Shown here piece by piece: positions 23,656 through 35,414 of a stretch of DNA of 64,000 nt (positions are counted from its first letter, which is position 1; the number at the start of each line of letters is the position of its first letter). The notes below the pieces were generated by a model. It saw nothing but the letters and a program-made list of their open reading frames with translations. It was not told where the DNA came from and did not search any database. Made by a program: the position numbers and the translations under genes. Source of the DNA: Plantago major (Eukaryota; Streptophyta; Magnoliopsida; Lamiales; Plantaginaceae); contig CM048842.1 in NCBI GenBank assembly GCA_026545765.1, forward strand, positions 44,339,431 to 44,403,430, written 5' to 3'.

Positions 23656-24175
23656 CCATAATCTGTTGGTATTTTCCTCTCCTTGCTACCACGATCGAAT
23701 CTGGCCATATTAGCTACAAGTTTAAGATTTCCAATCCACAATCATCTTATTGCACTTAAAATCTCACTCATATTCTCTTCTAATGGAATCTGGCGAACAT
23801 AAACATTTTCCCCTCTTTATTTCTCTTCTCCGGCATGAAAACATCCATAACTCTTCCAACTTTACCCAGAATTTTCATCAGATGATGCACCTTCCATTCT
23901 TAAGGAAAATTAGAGACATATAATGATTTCGAGTATTCCATCAGTCTTTACACCCATTTCAACTGAATTGCACCAAAACCTTCCTTTGGATTCCAATTCT
24001 TGACAACGAACGCGGGTTTTGCAGGGAACCTACGAAGTTCTATGGGTTGAGAAACAAAACGGGTAGACCTTTAGCTATGGAGCTGAACGTTTGGTGGTCG
24101 GTGAGCGACCGAGAACCTAGGGTGGGGGCTCTAAGGTTTCTCTCACTAAAAATCATCTCTCTAACTCTGAATGAT

Positions 24176-25898
24176 GTGAAGAACCATTAATTAGTGTTTT
24201 AAAGTGCATTTCATCTAGTAGATGATTATGCACTTTAATCATTTGGGCTATGTTCTCGAATCTGTACTGAATTTATTTGTAGTATAAAAAACAACTAAGC
24301 AAATCTGAAATGAACTGAACTAAATGAATCTGAACTGAAATTAAAAGACGAACTAAGAAAAATACAACTCGCGCTAGTTCGTGTGCTTGTAAAATTGACG
24401 AATTTGACTTGTTAAAATATAAAACTTAGTTCGACGGCTCGATCGTCCAAAGTCCTGACATGAAAATTCTTTATGCTAATTCGTGAACTAGTAAAATATG
24501 CAGCAAAAATATAGATAGCAAAATCTTGCAACATTACAATGTCTTGAAGATCATAAACATAAAATAGTAAAAGTTGATTCCGACAATGATCACTGCTCCA
24601 GCAACGCTCCACTCCAGTAGCTTGGCTTCATACCTAAAATGGATATTTTCGAGGGGTCATTCGTGACCACTGACTGAGCAAGTTCCATGCACGTTCCATG
24701 ACTTAAAGTTCTATTTTCATGTCTTTTAAAACTTTTAATCTTGCTTAATGCAATGCAACACTAAAACTGGACATGACTCTTAACACTTGGACTTGTACTT
24801 GAACTCTTTAATATTAACCTTAAACTTTACTCTTAAAAACATGACTTGAAAATTAACTTGATTCATGAGCTCACTTGGCATCGTAAGGTACATCCCTAGC
24901 TGATGGTGACCGCTTAACATGGATAGCCACGATTTGCGAGTTTCTTAGCCGATGGTGACCGCTTAACTTGAATAGGCACGATTTGCTAGATGCCTAGCCG
25001 ATGGTGACCGCTTAACTTGGTTGTCCACGATTTGCCAGGGAGACCTTACTAGCCCATTCTTTACTTGACTTGAAATCTTTTTTGACTTAAAATCTTATTA
25101 ACATGAATGCATGTTCTTAAATTCTAACATACATGTTCTTAAATTCTAAAATTATGAATACATGGTTCTAATGGTGTGTGAATAATACAACAACATACAT
25201 AACAAACCACCCGTAATTATTCATGTAAGTACTCATATAACATTAGCAGTAAGCAATTTAATGAATCTCAGAAAGTATCAATCATGCACAACATCAAATT
25301 TACATAAAATGATAAAGCGAAGTGCAAAACTTGAGAGGCTTCTCAAAATCCAAGAGCTAGCTTACTACCTACTAGGCAATTTCTTTAGTCAGTTTGTAAC
25401 ACGCTGCTGACAACTTAATTAATAAACCAGTGATCGACATAATATGAATTAACACAAACATGCCTACTCTAGCAATAGGCATATTATTAACAATCCCTCT
25501 AGCACTTAGGTCTCTACTCCCGTTTAGTTACAAAAAAGAATATAACAACTATAGATTTAAAATTCTTTTACTTGAGGGGACAATAGTTAGCTACTCAACA
25601 CTGCAATGTTTAGATGATAAACATGTTGATGATATACAACAGTACTAATCATGGTGCCATATAACTTGAATGAAATTAAGAATCATATATAACGAGTCAT
25701 TGGACTAACAATTAGACTACTACAAGACTAAATAACAGCCGGATCAATAGCATATGAATTCACTTGTTTCATGTAAGAGCAAGACACCGAATAACAAACT
25801 ACCAATTAAGCTATTAAGTCCAGCACACCAGTTTCAAGAATTACACCAATCTCACCTTAAACAACAAGTAGTACTGTTAATACCTACTAATGGACATA
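24176..25898. repeat. LTR-like sequence, left part, interrupted by the MULE
   Basis: No gene is visible. Together with 35876-36353 this looks like a ~2.3-kb gypsy LTR on the minus strand. Its presumed start is TGTAACAGCCCG at 36353 (minus), a start typical of Tekay/Del LTRs. Internal short tandem repeats occur at 24897-25041, and a diverged copy of 24330-24520 occurs at 52500-52690. The left boundary is unclear; TGTTTTAAAGTGC at 24193 is one candidate. No TSD could be confirmed. Confidence 0.45.
24897..25041. repeat. Three ~51-bp tandem repeats in the LTR-like region
   Basis: The unit GATGGTGACCGCTTAAC followed by ...CACGATTTGC starts near 24901, 24950 and 25001. Comparable short tandem arrays occur in the solo LTR at 47.7-47.9 kb, though with a different unit. 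Confidence 0.8.
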
Positions 25899-26063
25899 GA
25901 CAAATTACTGAATTCACACAGTAATTACGCACACTAAACATAGAGGGAGATACTTAAAACTTATAAGTAATACGTGAAATCAAGCAAGCACCATAGCATG
26001 TAAGACATAAACATGAGAAGTGCACAATTCCTAAAGGAATTTGCCTTGAAACCCTTCCAGTTG
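25899..26063 (+). repeat. 165-bp direct repeat, left copy, flanking the MULE
   Basis: It runs from GACAAATTACTG to CCCTTCCAGTTG, immediately before the MULE terminus. The right copy (35711-35875) has the same length and differs at about seven positions. A MULE normally makes a 9-11 bp duplication. Confidence 0.9.
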
Positions 26064-26150
26064 CATTTTTGGTCCTCTAACTCGCACTCTTGCGCATTTG
26101 TGGTCCTACGAAAGTCCAAAATTGCGTATATGGTCCTAAAGGACCGTATA
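26064..26150 (+). repeat. Left terminal inverted repeat of the MULE
   Basis: About 80 bp match the reverse complement of 35630-35700 with scattered changes. The conserved blocks are GCATTTTTGGTCCTCTAA and GGTCCTACGAAAGTCCAAAA. Ends of this kind bind the MURA transposase. Confidence 0.85.
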
Positions 26151-26383
26151 GAATCCGTATCCATACGTTTTGGCTCGGTTGGCTGCTGACTGGACATTTT
26201 TTCTTGGGTGGCAGCCATGTGGACAAATGGAGGGAAAAAAAGAGACCATTTGCCGACGTTTTTTTCTTTCTTCTTCTTTTTACCCTAGCTGCTGCTCATT
26301 TACTCCTCACTCACAGTCTTTACTACATTGCTCCCCTGTTCCAAACCAACAAACATATTAATTGTGAATTTGAATGCAAAAAG

Positions 26384-29300
26384 ATGTCATTAAGAGATCC
26401 TGATGAATTGCACATGCCATGTCCTGATTATGGTAAGCGAAAGATTCATTTTTGGACCATTTATAGGTAGAATTTTGTTCATATTAAGTTGCTATATAAA
26501 CCTAATATATCTATGATAAAGTTGCATTTTTTTTATATGTTTTAGTTCATGTACGCATGTGTAATGCAGTTGGGAGTATTTATAATAGTACCATAATGTA
26601 TGATTTTGGTTGATAACGTAAGTTTCTGTTTGATCTTGTTACTACAGATAAAACTTCACCGGACATAACTGTTTGTGTGCAATATGGTGGGAGATTTGTG
26701 AAGGATGCTTTAATTGGAAGAGAGAAATATGTGGGGGGAGGAAAGCTAGTTAAGTATGATTACGTGGATTTTAATGAATTCTCCTATGATAAGTTACATG
26801 TTTTTGCTGACTTGTGCAAAGTAGGGAGTGTGAGAAGGTTCTACAAGTACTCTAGGTCTGTTGGTTTCATACTAATTGATGGAGACTTTGAAGCTTATAG
26901 TTTTGTCATAGATTCAATTGAGACTAGGGAAATGACTTTGTATGTTGAGGGTGTTAGTAAGGAAGACACAAAGTTTAAGGAAAAGCTTGAGAAGGGTAAG
27001 ACCATAATGATTGATGATGATGATGATATTATTAAGATGAAGTAAATCAAGAAGGAAAAGGTTGAAAGGAGTTATAGACAGATGTATGATGATGATGAGG
27101 TGATGGAAATAAAAAAATGATAGGTTCAATCATGCCAAGAAGACAGTGGAGGAAAAGTATGAGAAAGCTAAGTCTGAGCCTGAGAAGAAGAGAGGTATGA
27201 CAATAGACTCTTCTTCTGATGACAGTGAGGAGGATGATGTTATGGGTGATAGTACTGATGATTTTTATTCATGCCTTGACTCTGATGATGATCAGCCAAC
27301 TGGAAATGGGAGGCCTGCCAACAGGCCCATTAGGAAAGTGCACCAAAATGCAAATGACTATGATCCCAAGTTTGATTTAGGTATGATGTTTAGCACTAAG
27401 GAAGAGTTTAGGAGGGCAGTGCATTCTCATGGTGTGAGGAGTATGAGAAATGTGAAGGTTGTGAAGAATGATAAGATAAGAATTTATGCTAAGTGTGTAG
27501 AACATGATACATGTCCTTGGAAAGTTCATGCTCATAAGATGGTTAATGAGCCAGGCTTTAAAGTGCACACTTATGTGCCTGATCAAAAATGTTGTTTGAC
27601 ATTTAATGTGTCATGTGCAAACAGTGCTTGGTTGGCAAGAAGGTTTCTTAGCAAGTTTAAAGCAGATCCAGATAGAAATTTGAAGGGATTTGCACTCGAG
27701 GTGAAAGATGATTTAGGAATTGATATTAGTAGACACCAGGCTTATAGAACAAGGAGGAAGGCTCTTGCAATCTTAGAGGGAGATCCAAATTCTCAATATG
27801 GAAAATTATGGGATTATGCTGAAGAGTTGAGAAGGAGAAATGAAGGTTCAACTGTCATTTGTGATGTGGACAGAGAGACAAACCAGTTTAAGTCATTCTA
27901 TATGTGTTTTAGAGCTTTGAAAGAGGGATTTCTTATTGGTTGTAGGCCACTGATTGGGCTTGATGGATGTCAATTGAAAGGTCCACATGAGGGAGTTTTA
28001 CTCACATCAGTTGGTGTTGATCCAAACAACAAACCATATCCCATAGATTATGCAGTGGTTTCTCATGATACTAGAGAAACATGGACATGGTTTTTAGGAT
28101 TATTGAAGCATGACTTGAATATAAATGATGCAAAGAGGTTTACTGTGATGTCTGACAAACAAAAAGGCTTAATTAAGGGAGTTGCTGATGTTTTTCCTGG
28201 TGCAAAACATAGATTTTGTGTCAGACACTTGTTGAAGAATTTCTGGAGTGTTGGACATAGGGGTGATGCTTTGAAAAATACCCTCTTCAAGGCATCAAAT
28301 GCTACAACTCTAGGCCAGTTTAAGACAGCTATGGAGAAAATAAAAGCACTTGATGAAAAAGCATATTCATGGTTATGTAACAAACCTGTTGAGCAGTGAA
28401 GTAAGAGTGAGTTTGATCCCTATCCTAAGTGTGATCAAACTCCAACTGTGAATCATTTAACAAAATGATTCTAAGGGCCAGGTACAAGCCCATTCTCACC
28501 ATGCTTGAGTGGATAAGGGAGACTCTTATGAGAAGATTGCAAGAGAATAGGGATTTTGCTGAGAAAAAGTAGAAAGGATACTTGTGCCCTACAGTCAAAG
28601 CAAAACTTGATAAGAACATGTTGAGGGTGAAAGATTGCATTACTAGGAAATTAGATGCTACAAACTACGAGGTTCTTGGATTTGATGGTTCTCAGTACAA
28701 TGTGGATTTGGAGGACTACTCATGTACATGTAGGAGGTGGCAGTTATCTGGAATTCTATGCAAACATGCACTTGCTGCAATACTTAAATGCAAGCTAGAT
28801 TCTCTTCAATTTGTAAACAATTGCTACTCAGTGGAACAGTACAAATTGGTCTATCAAGGTACTATTTATGGAATAAATGGAACTGAGCTATGGGGTGAGA
28901 CACATTTTATACCTCCTTTACCTCCAAAGAAAATCAAGAAAAGAGGTAGGTCAGAGACTACTAGGAGGAAGGGTGAAGATGAGAAAGTGAGTAAAAGGAA
29001 GAAAAAGCCCACAAGAAGTAAAAGAAACCAAACTACAATACATTGTAGCTACTGTGGAGGAGCTGGTCATAATTACTCTTATTGTAGAACTAGAATCAGA
29101 GATGAACTTGGCATTGGATCAGATGAGGATGATGAGCATTATGATGAAGTTCAGCGGTTCTATAATGGAGGAACTTCTACAGCTGAAGCCAGTGAACCTC
29201 CTAGAGCTCAAGGTAGTGAACCTCCTCCACAATCTGAGGTTGTTACTGAAGAAACACTTGCTCAAATGTAGTCCAGATGTGTTAAGAGAGCTAGGAGGAA

Positions 29301-29741
29301 GTATAAGGCAACTGAGGCAGAGATTTTAGATTTCACAAACCTGGTAATGTTTCAATTTTGCTAATTTATGTGTATATTTACTTGTAATTTACTCTATTTA
29401 AATGCATGTTGTCAAATGTGTAGGATGATGATGTTATACCAACTCAAGCATCACAAGTTCAAAGCGAGTTTGTAGATGGTCCAAGTAACCATCAACAACT
29501 ACTCCAGTGAAAAGCAAGTTTTGCCAAGCTATCCAAAGAACATGGAAAGACAGTTTCAGGCTTCACAGCTCCTGACTCGATCCAAAGTCAAACTGACTCT
29601 ACACTGGGACCATTATTTGTTAGTGGTGGGAAAAATTATGTATCATTGAAGAACCTTGCTTCAGTTACAGCTAAGGAGATCAACAAGCCAAGTAAGAGCA
29701 AAGCTGGAAAGGGCAAGGGCAAGGAGAAGATCACCAAGTGA
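26384..29741 (+). pseudogene. MURA-type MULE transposase, spliced, with a few stops
   Basis: Exon 1 (26384-26432) joins exon 2 (26648 on) across a GT-AG intron and keeps frame. The N-terminal beta domain (YGGRFVKDALIG, KYVGGGKLVKYDYVDF) ends at a TAA at 27043-27045. The next frame (27146-28399) has an acidic linker, the Mutator DNA-binding domain (FSTKEEFRRAVHSHGV, CPWKVHAHK) and the DDE core: PLIGLDGCQLKG (Asp), FTVMSDKQKGL (Asp) and the VFPGAKHRFCVRHLLKNF block. A stop at 28397-28399 interrupts it. The part at 28582-29271 has the SWIM zinc finger (CTCRRWQLSGILCKH) and a CCHC knuckle (CSYCGGAGHNYSYC). A further intron (29344-29423) and a Lys-rich tail ending at 29741 are likely. Confidence 0.85.
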
Positions 29742-29989
29742 TTTGGCCACACTTAGGTTGTTATGTTTTGAGTATACAACTTATGTAATGTATGAACTCT
29801 TAGGGCTAGTTTGTTGTGGTATTATTTTGATATGGTCTTCTTGTTTTTATCAAAATAATAATGCAAGATGAAATGCCCTAACTCAAGTTGTATGAACTAT
29901 GGCACATTCTCAGTAATTTATGTTATGGATCATTTGGATTGATTATTCATATGTTTGCAATAGTTTTCCAGGTCTATAACATACAATCT

Positions 29990-30545
29990 CATCAAATTTG
30001 ACCTATAGGAGGTCATTTTTCCAATTTTCTGCTATTTATGGTTGCATTTTCATGTCTTCTCATATGTTGTTTGTACTCAGTGTTTCTTTGCATGTAGAAG
30101 CTACAAATATGTCCCTAAACATGTAAAAAATACTTGTGCAAAGTTCCAGATCCATTTGTTAAAAAATGACCTATAGGAGGTCATTTTTTCCAATTTTATG
30201 CTATTTGTGGTTGCATTTTCATTTCATCTCATGTGTTGTTTGTACTCAGTGTTTCTTTGCATGTAGAAGATACAAATATGTCCCTAAACATGTAAAAAAT
30301 ACTTGTGCAAAGTTCCACAAACATTTGTTCAAAAATGACCTATAGGAGGTCATTTTTCCAATTTTATGCTATTTATGGTTGCATTTTCATTTCATCTCAT
30401 GTGTTGTTTGTACAGCAGATTTCTTTGAATGTACAAGCTACAAATATGTCCCTAAACATATAAAAAAAATGCATATGCCAAGTTCCAATTACTGTACATG
30501 AAAAATGACCTATAGGTTAGGAGGTCATTTTTTCAATTTTCTGCA
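29990..30545 (+). repeat. ~169-bp tandem repeat, about 3.2 copies, downstream of MURA
   Basis: The anchor ACCTATAGGAGGTCATTTTT recurs at 30001, 30169, 30338 and 30508 (periods 168-170). Each unit also has GTTGCATTTTCAT and CTACAAATATGTCCCTAAACAT. The core GACCTATAGGAGGTC is an imperfect palindrome. The array lies between two MULE genes and is non-coding. The fourth copy is partial and carries a 5-bp insertion. Confidence 0.9.
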
Positions 30546-31193
30546 AATTAAGTTACAATTTTACAAGGCTCATTCATTTGGCAGTTGAGGCTGGTAGTTG
30601 GGGCATTTACTACTGCACCAGATTACTATACATCGGTTTTTTTACCATCAACCAATACATGTAGGTCGAAATTAACAAGCACAAATACATAGCCAATGCA
30701 TGAAGGTCAAAGGTCTTTGCACATTCCAAGAGTCATTGATTTAATGCTAGTGATGTTTGGCCTCCAGATCCATCTCTTAATCACCATAAACTCACCTATA
30801 AATACAGCCTAATTCTAGGGTTAAACCATCAACAAAACAAAGCATGCAAAACATACAAGAAATGGAGGTTGCAATCAAACAAAGGCTGGAGCACCATTTG
30901 ATGTGGGGGATCAGGTATTATACTACTCTTTTTGTTTCTTTATGTACTAATAATCATCTAATATTTAACCTAACTTATATCCTCAAACAGGTATGATGAC
31001 CAGAACGGTGAGCATCTCAACCATCGAACTTTGAGACAGAAGCTTGCTGCTGTTCAAAGGATTGTCAATGAACATGATGAGATTGTCACCCCTCGTCAAA
31101 GGGCGCCTGACATTGATGCACACCTAATTCACATTCAGTGTGGCCATGTTGAGGAGCTATGTTGGAAAGGAAGGGGCCTCAAGGATGCTGTAA

Positions 31194-33704
31194 CACTACA
31201 AGAAAACTGTCGAATAGTAATGCAATTTAGTAACGGATATTATCCATTACTAAATAGCGACGAATCGGCTCAATCCGTCACTAATCCGTTGCTAAATAGT
31301 AACGGATAGTTTATCCGTTACTAAGAAACTTAGTAACGGATAAGGCTATCCGTTACTAAGAAACTTAGTAACGGATAAGGCTATCCGTTACTATTTGGTA
31401 ACGGATAAACTATCTGTCGTTAAATTGCATGTTGACTAATTAAAAAAAATAAAAAAAGAAACTTAGTAACAGATAAGGCTATCCATTACTATTTAGTAAC
31501 GGATAGGCTATCCGTTACTAAAGTCTATAAAACGGGAACAGCAGTTGATCTTCCCCCATTTCACTTCTGCTTCTCCTTTCTTCTCTTCACTCGCCATTTT
31601 CGCCCCTAACTCAACTCCAATCAAAACTCAACCATTCCGGCCAATCTTGAACTCTTTTCGAAGCTCGTTGAACAAGGAACTCGGGTGGCCATTCAATTTC
31701 ATCCTTCTTCGGCTATTTTTCCCGTAATTGAAGGTATTAGTCTAAAACCCTTACTTTGTTAAATTTGGGAATTTTTGCTAATTTCCAGCAATTGTATGTT
31801 TTTAGAAGTTTCTACTAGCTAGTTTAGCTTATATTAAGTAGTGGGTTAAGCTTGAGGTTGTTCAATTGATAAATTTATTGTGAAATTGAATTGTTAGTAT
31901 CATGTTAGGATGTTTGTAAGTATGTATGGTATTTAATTTGATATTTTCGTATATGTAGCAGGATTAGTAAGATTTGGTTGAGTGTTTGGAGACCATTTAG
32001 TGATTTTGGTGGTTGTAGTATAATGGGCTCGTATTAACTTAGAAAGAATTATTATTATCTTGATCTACTATATTAAAGCTGTGAATTTTTCCATTTGGGA
32101 ATGATGTTTAGAAAAGTAATGGGTGTTTAAACTGTAATTATACCTGGGTTTATAAGAAACTGAATATTTGCTCACAAAACAATCATCGATCTCAACACTT
32201 CAAGGATGACTTCTTCACCTTCGTCACCTCCTCCACCGTCGCCTGCACCATTACCTCCTCCACCAGATTCATTGGAACAGCTACATAAGTTTGTCGAGTA
32301 AGTATGCTTCATCTTTCTTAGTAGTGATTTCATTTCTAACATTTTTTTAGTGAACTGTATTTTGTAGTTGACTTAGCAAAATTGATTTTTAAACTCGATT
32401 TTTTTTATGTATGTAGAAATTGTGATACACTCTCTGTTCCAATGTTCACAAGTTATTCTGCTTTCGAAAGAGCATGGGAGGCAGATTGCAAGGCCAACAT
32501 GGATGATGAAGATGCAAACATGGCTAAAACCGATGTTGGGAAAGAAATGGATGATGAAGATGATGAGAATTTTGACATGACCATCGAGAGGATGATTAAC
32601 TATCGATTATTTGCAAGAGTCGATATCATGCTTGAATATAAACGGAATCATTAGAGGTTAGTGTATATATTCGTATCTTCCATTGATAATATGAGCAGTG
32701 TAAGTTTAATTTTTTGTGTTTTATTTGTGAGTGGTATGTTAGCCACTGAGCTTGGGTGATATGTTAGTCGCCATTGTGTTAGAAAATTTTAGGACAAAGA
32801 GTGATATGTTAGCCACTATATGTGAGTGGTATGTTAGACACTGAACTTTGGTAATATGTTAGTCACGATTGTGTTAGAAAATTTTAGGACAATATGAGTG
32901 GTATATTAGCCACTGAACTTGGGGTGAAATGTTAGTCACCAATGAATTTGTTGTGTTATCTTATTAAATTGATGTCTTTATTTGCAGTACGTTTCTTTGT
33001 TAAGATTCATATTTGTGTAGTATGAGTGATTTTTTCATCCGTAACTCATGGTATGCACTTTATGATTTCAGGCTGAGATGGAGAGGAGGATCGATGATCG
33101 GGAGCTGTCAATTCAAGATAGTTAGTTTGGACTTTTGTTTTTCTGCCACCGACTTCTTATTTTAACTTATGTACGGATATTTAATTTCATTACGGATAAT
33201 TTGTATTCGTCGAATGCTTTCTGTTAATTAATACAATTTCATTATTCTGGATTTATTATCGTAGATTATATTTGTGAAACAAGTGAAATATGAAAACATG
33301 CATCAAAATTAAAAAAAAATAAACATTAAAAAATCTACAAATTTAGTAACGGAAAAATTATCCGTTACTAAGTCGCTATTTAATTTATAATTAAAAAAAT
33401 AATTATTACGTCGCAAAATCTGTCGCTAAATAGTGAGGATAATTATCCGTTACAAAAACTCCCATAATTATGTAATTAAAATTAAAGCAAAATCACCTTA
33501 TTAGAGACGAATAAGTATCCGTCTCTAAAAGGTCAACAGATCTATCTGTTACTAAATAGTAACGGATAGTTTATCCGTTACTAAACAGTTTGTGACGAAG
33601 GAAATTGAGACGGGCTTATTATTCGTCGCTACGAATTTAGCAACGAATCGGTAACGATTTAGTAACGGATTTATCCGTTACTAAACTCCTGTTTTCTTGT
33701 AGTG
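31194..33704. mobile_element. CACTA (En/Spm-type) DNA transposon, non-autonomous
   Basis: The ends are CACTACAAGAAAAC and its reverse complement GTTTTCTTGTAGTG, with the 3-bp TSD TAA at 31191-31193 and 33705-33707. Both subterminal regions (31215-31530 and 33345-33690) are dense in TAGTAACGGAT/ATCCGTTACTA motifs in both orientations, the usual arrangement for CACTA transposase binding. No transposase is present; the interior holds a small two-exon gene. It interrupts the small MULE gene. Confidence 0.95.
32206..32654 (+). CDS. Small two-exon gene inside the CACTA element, function unknown
   Basis: The ATG at 32206 opens a Ser/Pro-rich start (MTSSPSSPPPPSPAP). A GT-AG intron (32298-32416) joins in frame to a second exon (ENCDTLSVPMFTSYSAF...) ending at the TAG at 32652-32654. 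The protein is about 110 residues: a proline-rich head, then an acidic helical part (MDDEDDENFDMTIERM). A possible further exon is at 33073-33124 (AEMERRIDDRELSIQDS). The intact frame and clean splice sites suggest an expressed or recently captured gene. I do not recognise the family. Confidence 0.5.
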
Positions 33705-33817
33705 TAATAGCCATTGATGCTTAATTGGCTATAACATATCAAGGTGAGAGGTATCAGTTTGTACTCCTCCAAGAGGCAACTAACTATGTGGACAAGCTCA
33801 TTGAAGAGCTTGATTAA

Positions 33818-34156
33818 GATGTTCTGTTTCCCCTGTTTTGGATTTCCATGTTCTGTTTCCCCTGTTTTGGATTTCCATGTACTGCATTTTCATGTTTCCT
33901 TGGATTTTAAATAAAATTATTATCTTTATCTTATTAATGCTTCTTCTCTAACATACAAAACTCAACAAATGCCATATAATATCACCAATTACAAACCTTC
34001 ATTTCATTAGAAACCAAAAGGTAACATGGTGATTGATCACAATTCTTACAATACAATCCTCAAAACAGATGAATTGTGATCAATGGAACAACATACATCC
34101 TAATTACTACTGCTTCATAATCATCCAAACTACACCACTCTATCCTAATTTTACTA
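33818..34156. other. Spacer between the two converging small MULE genes
   Basis: Non-coding. It begins with a 29-bp segment (GTTCTGTTTCCCCTGTTTTG...) duplicated in tandem at about 33830-33885, then AT-rich sequence. It probably holds the 3' ends of the plus-strand small gene and the minus-strand GRF gene. Confidence 0.6.
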
Positions 34157-35414
34157 CTACTTAATCATCAACCAAACTGCAACAGAAACATATAGAGCAA
34201 ACAAAGAAGCCTTCAAACCAGAGGTGTACATGTTTTTTTTTTTTTCATAAATAGAGCATATATTAATAAAAGTAAAAGAGTACAAAGCGTAAAAGTAGAG
34301 ATTACAAAGGAACCCACAGGCGGGTTACAACGCGAAACAAGTGAAACAAACAAAGAAACAAAAATAACATAACCCGGGATCAAGGTGATCCATGGTTGCA
34401 ACCGCGGGCCTCGTTAAAACCCAGTCATGGAAAAACCCAGTGGGAAAAACCCATGGCTTAAAAAAAGAGTGCCTGAGCGTTAGCGTTGCGGAAACCTATA
34501 ATAAGGTAAACCGTACATGTCCCTGTGTATGTGAGGTCGAATGACATCCAAAGGAGAAGTCCAGAAACCCTCCAGATCCAACTTTGAGAGAGCATCAGCG
34601 ACCGTGTTGCCTTCACGAAAAATATGAGACACCCGAAAATCCATGTCACGCATATGAGAGAGAGTCAATAGCCAACGGTTCCGGAATTTCCATGGGACCG
34701 AGTTAGTACCCGCGGAGAGAAAATTCGCAACATAAGTAGAATCTGTCTCCAACCAAATCTTATTCCAGCCCTGGGTGTGAGCCAATTCAATGCCAATCAT
34801 AACTGCGAGTAACTCGGCTTCAAAAGCATAAAGCGTACCCAGCTGATTTACAAAGCAACCCATCACGGTACCATTTGAATCTCTAAAAGCATAAAGAGGT
34901 GTACATGTTCATTTCACTCTCCAACTTGTCCATTTTTTCATTCAATTCACCATTGGCCTTTAATGCAACTCCAAACATCCCATACATTTCTTCGTTCTGC
35001 TTCAATAACTCTTCGTTCTTCTTCAATAAGTCAGTGATGATTCCTTCAACCCTTGTGTCTAGTGGTTCATCTATCCACCGGAAATACCCACAACCACTTA
35101 TTTGTCCATTCGAATCCTCCACAAATCCAGTGTGCCACGGTGTTTCGTCAAACTAAATAAAAAAAAAAAAAACTATCAAATTCTGCAATTCTATAACAAT
35201 TGAAAGGGGAGATGATGAATTAACTTACTTCCGACACTGGACACATCTTGAATCGATGTCCCGACCATGCCTTCCATGAAATTCCCTCCACTGTCGGATG
35301 ATCGATCCGACATTGATAGAACTTGAGCTTAGCAATGCTAGCTGGACTTCCAGGAGTTGGACACGTTGGGGAACCTAGATTACTCGACGACCATGTACCT
35401 TGAGAGACCATCAT
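34157..35414 (-). pseudogene. GRF zinc-finger/coiled-coil/membrane gene of the MULE, split by a LINE
   Basis: The probable start is the ATG at 35412-35414 (MMVSQGTWSS). A GT-AG intron (35153-35228) separates the halves of a GRF-type zinc finger: KFYQCRID...SGHRFKMCPVSE in exon 1 and GCGYFRWIDEPLD in exon 2. A coiled coil follows (DLLKKNEELLKQNEEMYG). The LINE insertion at 34235-34894 cuts the frame just after MNMYTS. Beyond it the frame resumes with a hydrophobic C-terminal helix (about LFALYVSVAVWLM) and stops at 34157-34159. Small plant GRF proteins with a coiled coil and C-terminal membrane helix are common and many sit in MULEs; their role there is unknown. Apart from the insertion the gene looks intact. 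Confidence 0.75.
34235..34894 (-). mobile_element. 5'-truncated LINE insertion with RNase H fragment
   Basis: A perfect 15-bp TSD, AGAGGTGTACATGTT, occurs at 34220-34234 and 34895-34909. A T-run at the left edge is the poly-A tail on the minus strand. The coding part (34866-34480) is the C-terminal RNase H of an L1 ORF2: FEAELLAVMIGIELA, IWLETDSTYVANFL and HIFREGNTVADALSKL. The 5' part is missing, as usual for target-primed insertions. It disrupted the GRF gene. Confidence 0.95.

Larger units (their letters stand above)
15694..23990 (-). pseudogene. LINE ORF1 (RRM plus DUF4283-type RNA-binding protein), split by two insertions
   Basis: The N-terminal part (about 23990-23700) shows an RRM-like pattern in broken frames: ILGKVGRVMDVFMPEK then KEGKMFMFARF. 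After the 22356-23655 insertion the protein resumes. The DUF4283-like domain is at 22042-21400 (DDVWILSFG, WLNLCFAKIRPWREYD, VWVNVYGIPLHAW). An acidic spacer and a basic tail (20776-21400, KKTRAKKSVMARN) follow. After the 15913-20775 insertion, the last 70 codons end at 15694, just overlapping the start of ORF2. L1 ORF1 proteins bind the element RNA. Many stops are present. Confidence 0.75.
12945..24175 (-). mobile_element. L1-type LINE, minus strand, split by two later insertions
   Basis: Three blocks belong to one LINE: 23656-24175 (5' UTR and start of ORF1), 20776-22355 (ORF1) and 12945-15912 (end of ORF1, ORF2). The order is collinear once the insertions at 22356-23655 and 15913-20775 are removed. 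ORF1 has an RRM-like start and a DUF4283-type domain; ORF2 has an APE-type endonuclease and RT. The 3' end (RNase H and poly-A) is missing because the element stops at the Tat 3' LTR. The 5' end lies near 24170, where AGTGAGAGAAACCTTAG-like UTR sequence begins; its exact position is uncertain. Confidence 0.85.
30844..33817 (+). pseudogene. Small unknown MULE gene, split by a CACTA element
   Basis: Exon 1 (ATG at 30844) joins 30991 across a GT-AG intron (30915-30990). The second exon reads YDDQNGEHLNHRTLRQKL... and runs into the CACTA insertion at 31194. With the element and one TAA of the TSD removed, the frame continues after 33707 as ...DAVIAIDA, meets one stop (TAA at 33722-33724), then stays open for 30 codons (LAITYQGERYQ... 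to IEELD) up to the stop at 33815-33817. The protein would be about 130 residues, mostly helical with charged residues. I recognise no family. Its position in the MULE suggests an accessory protein. Confidence 0.55.
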
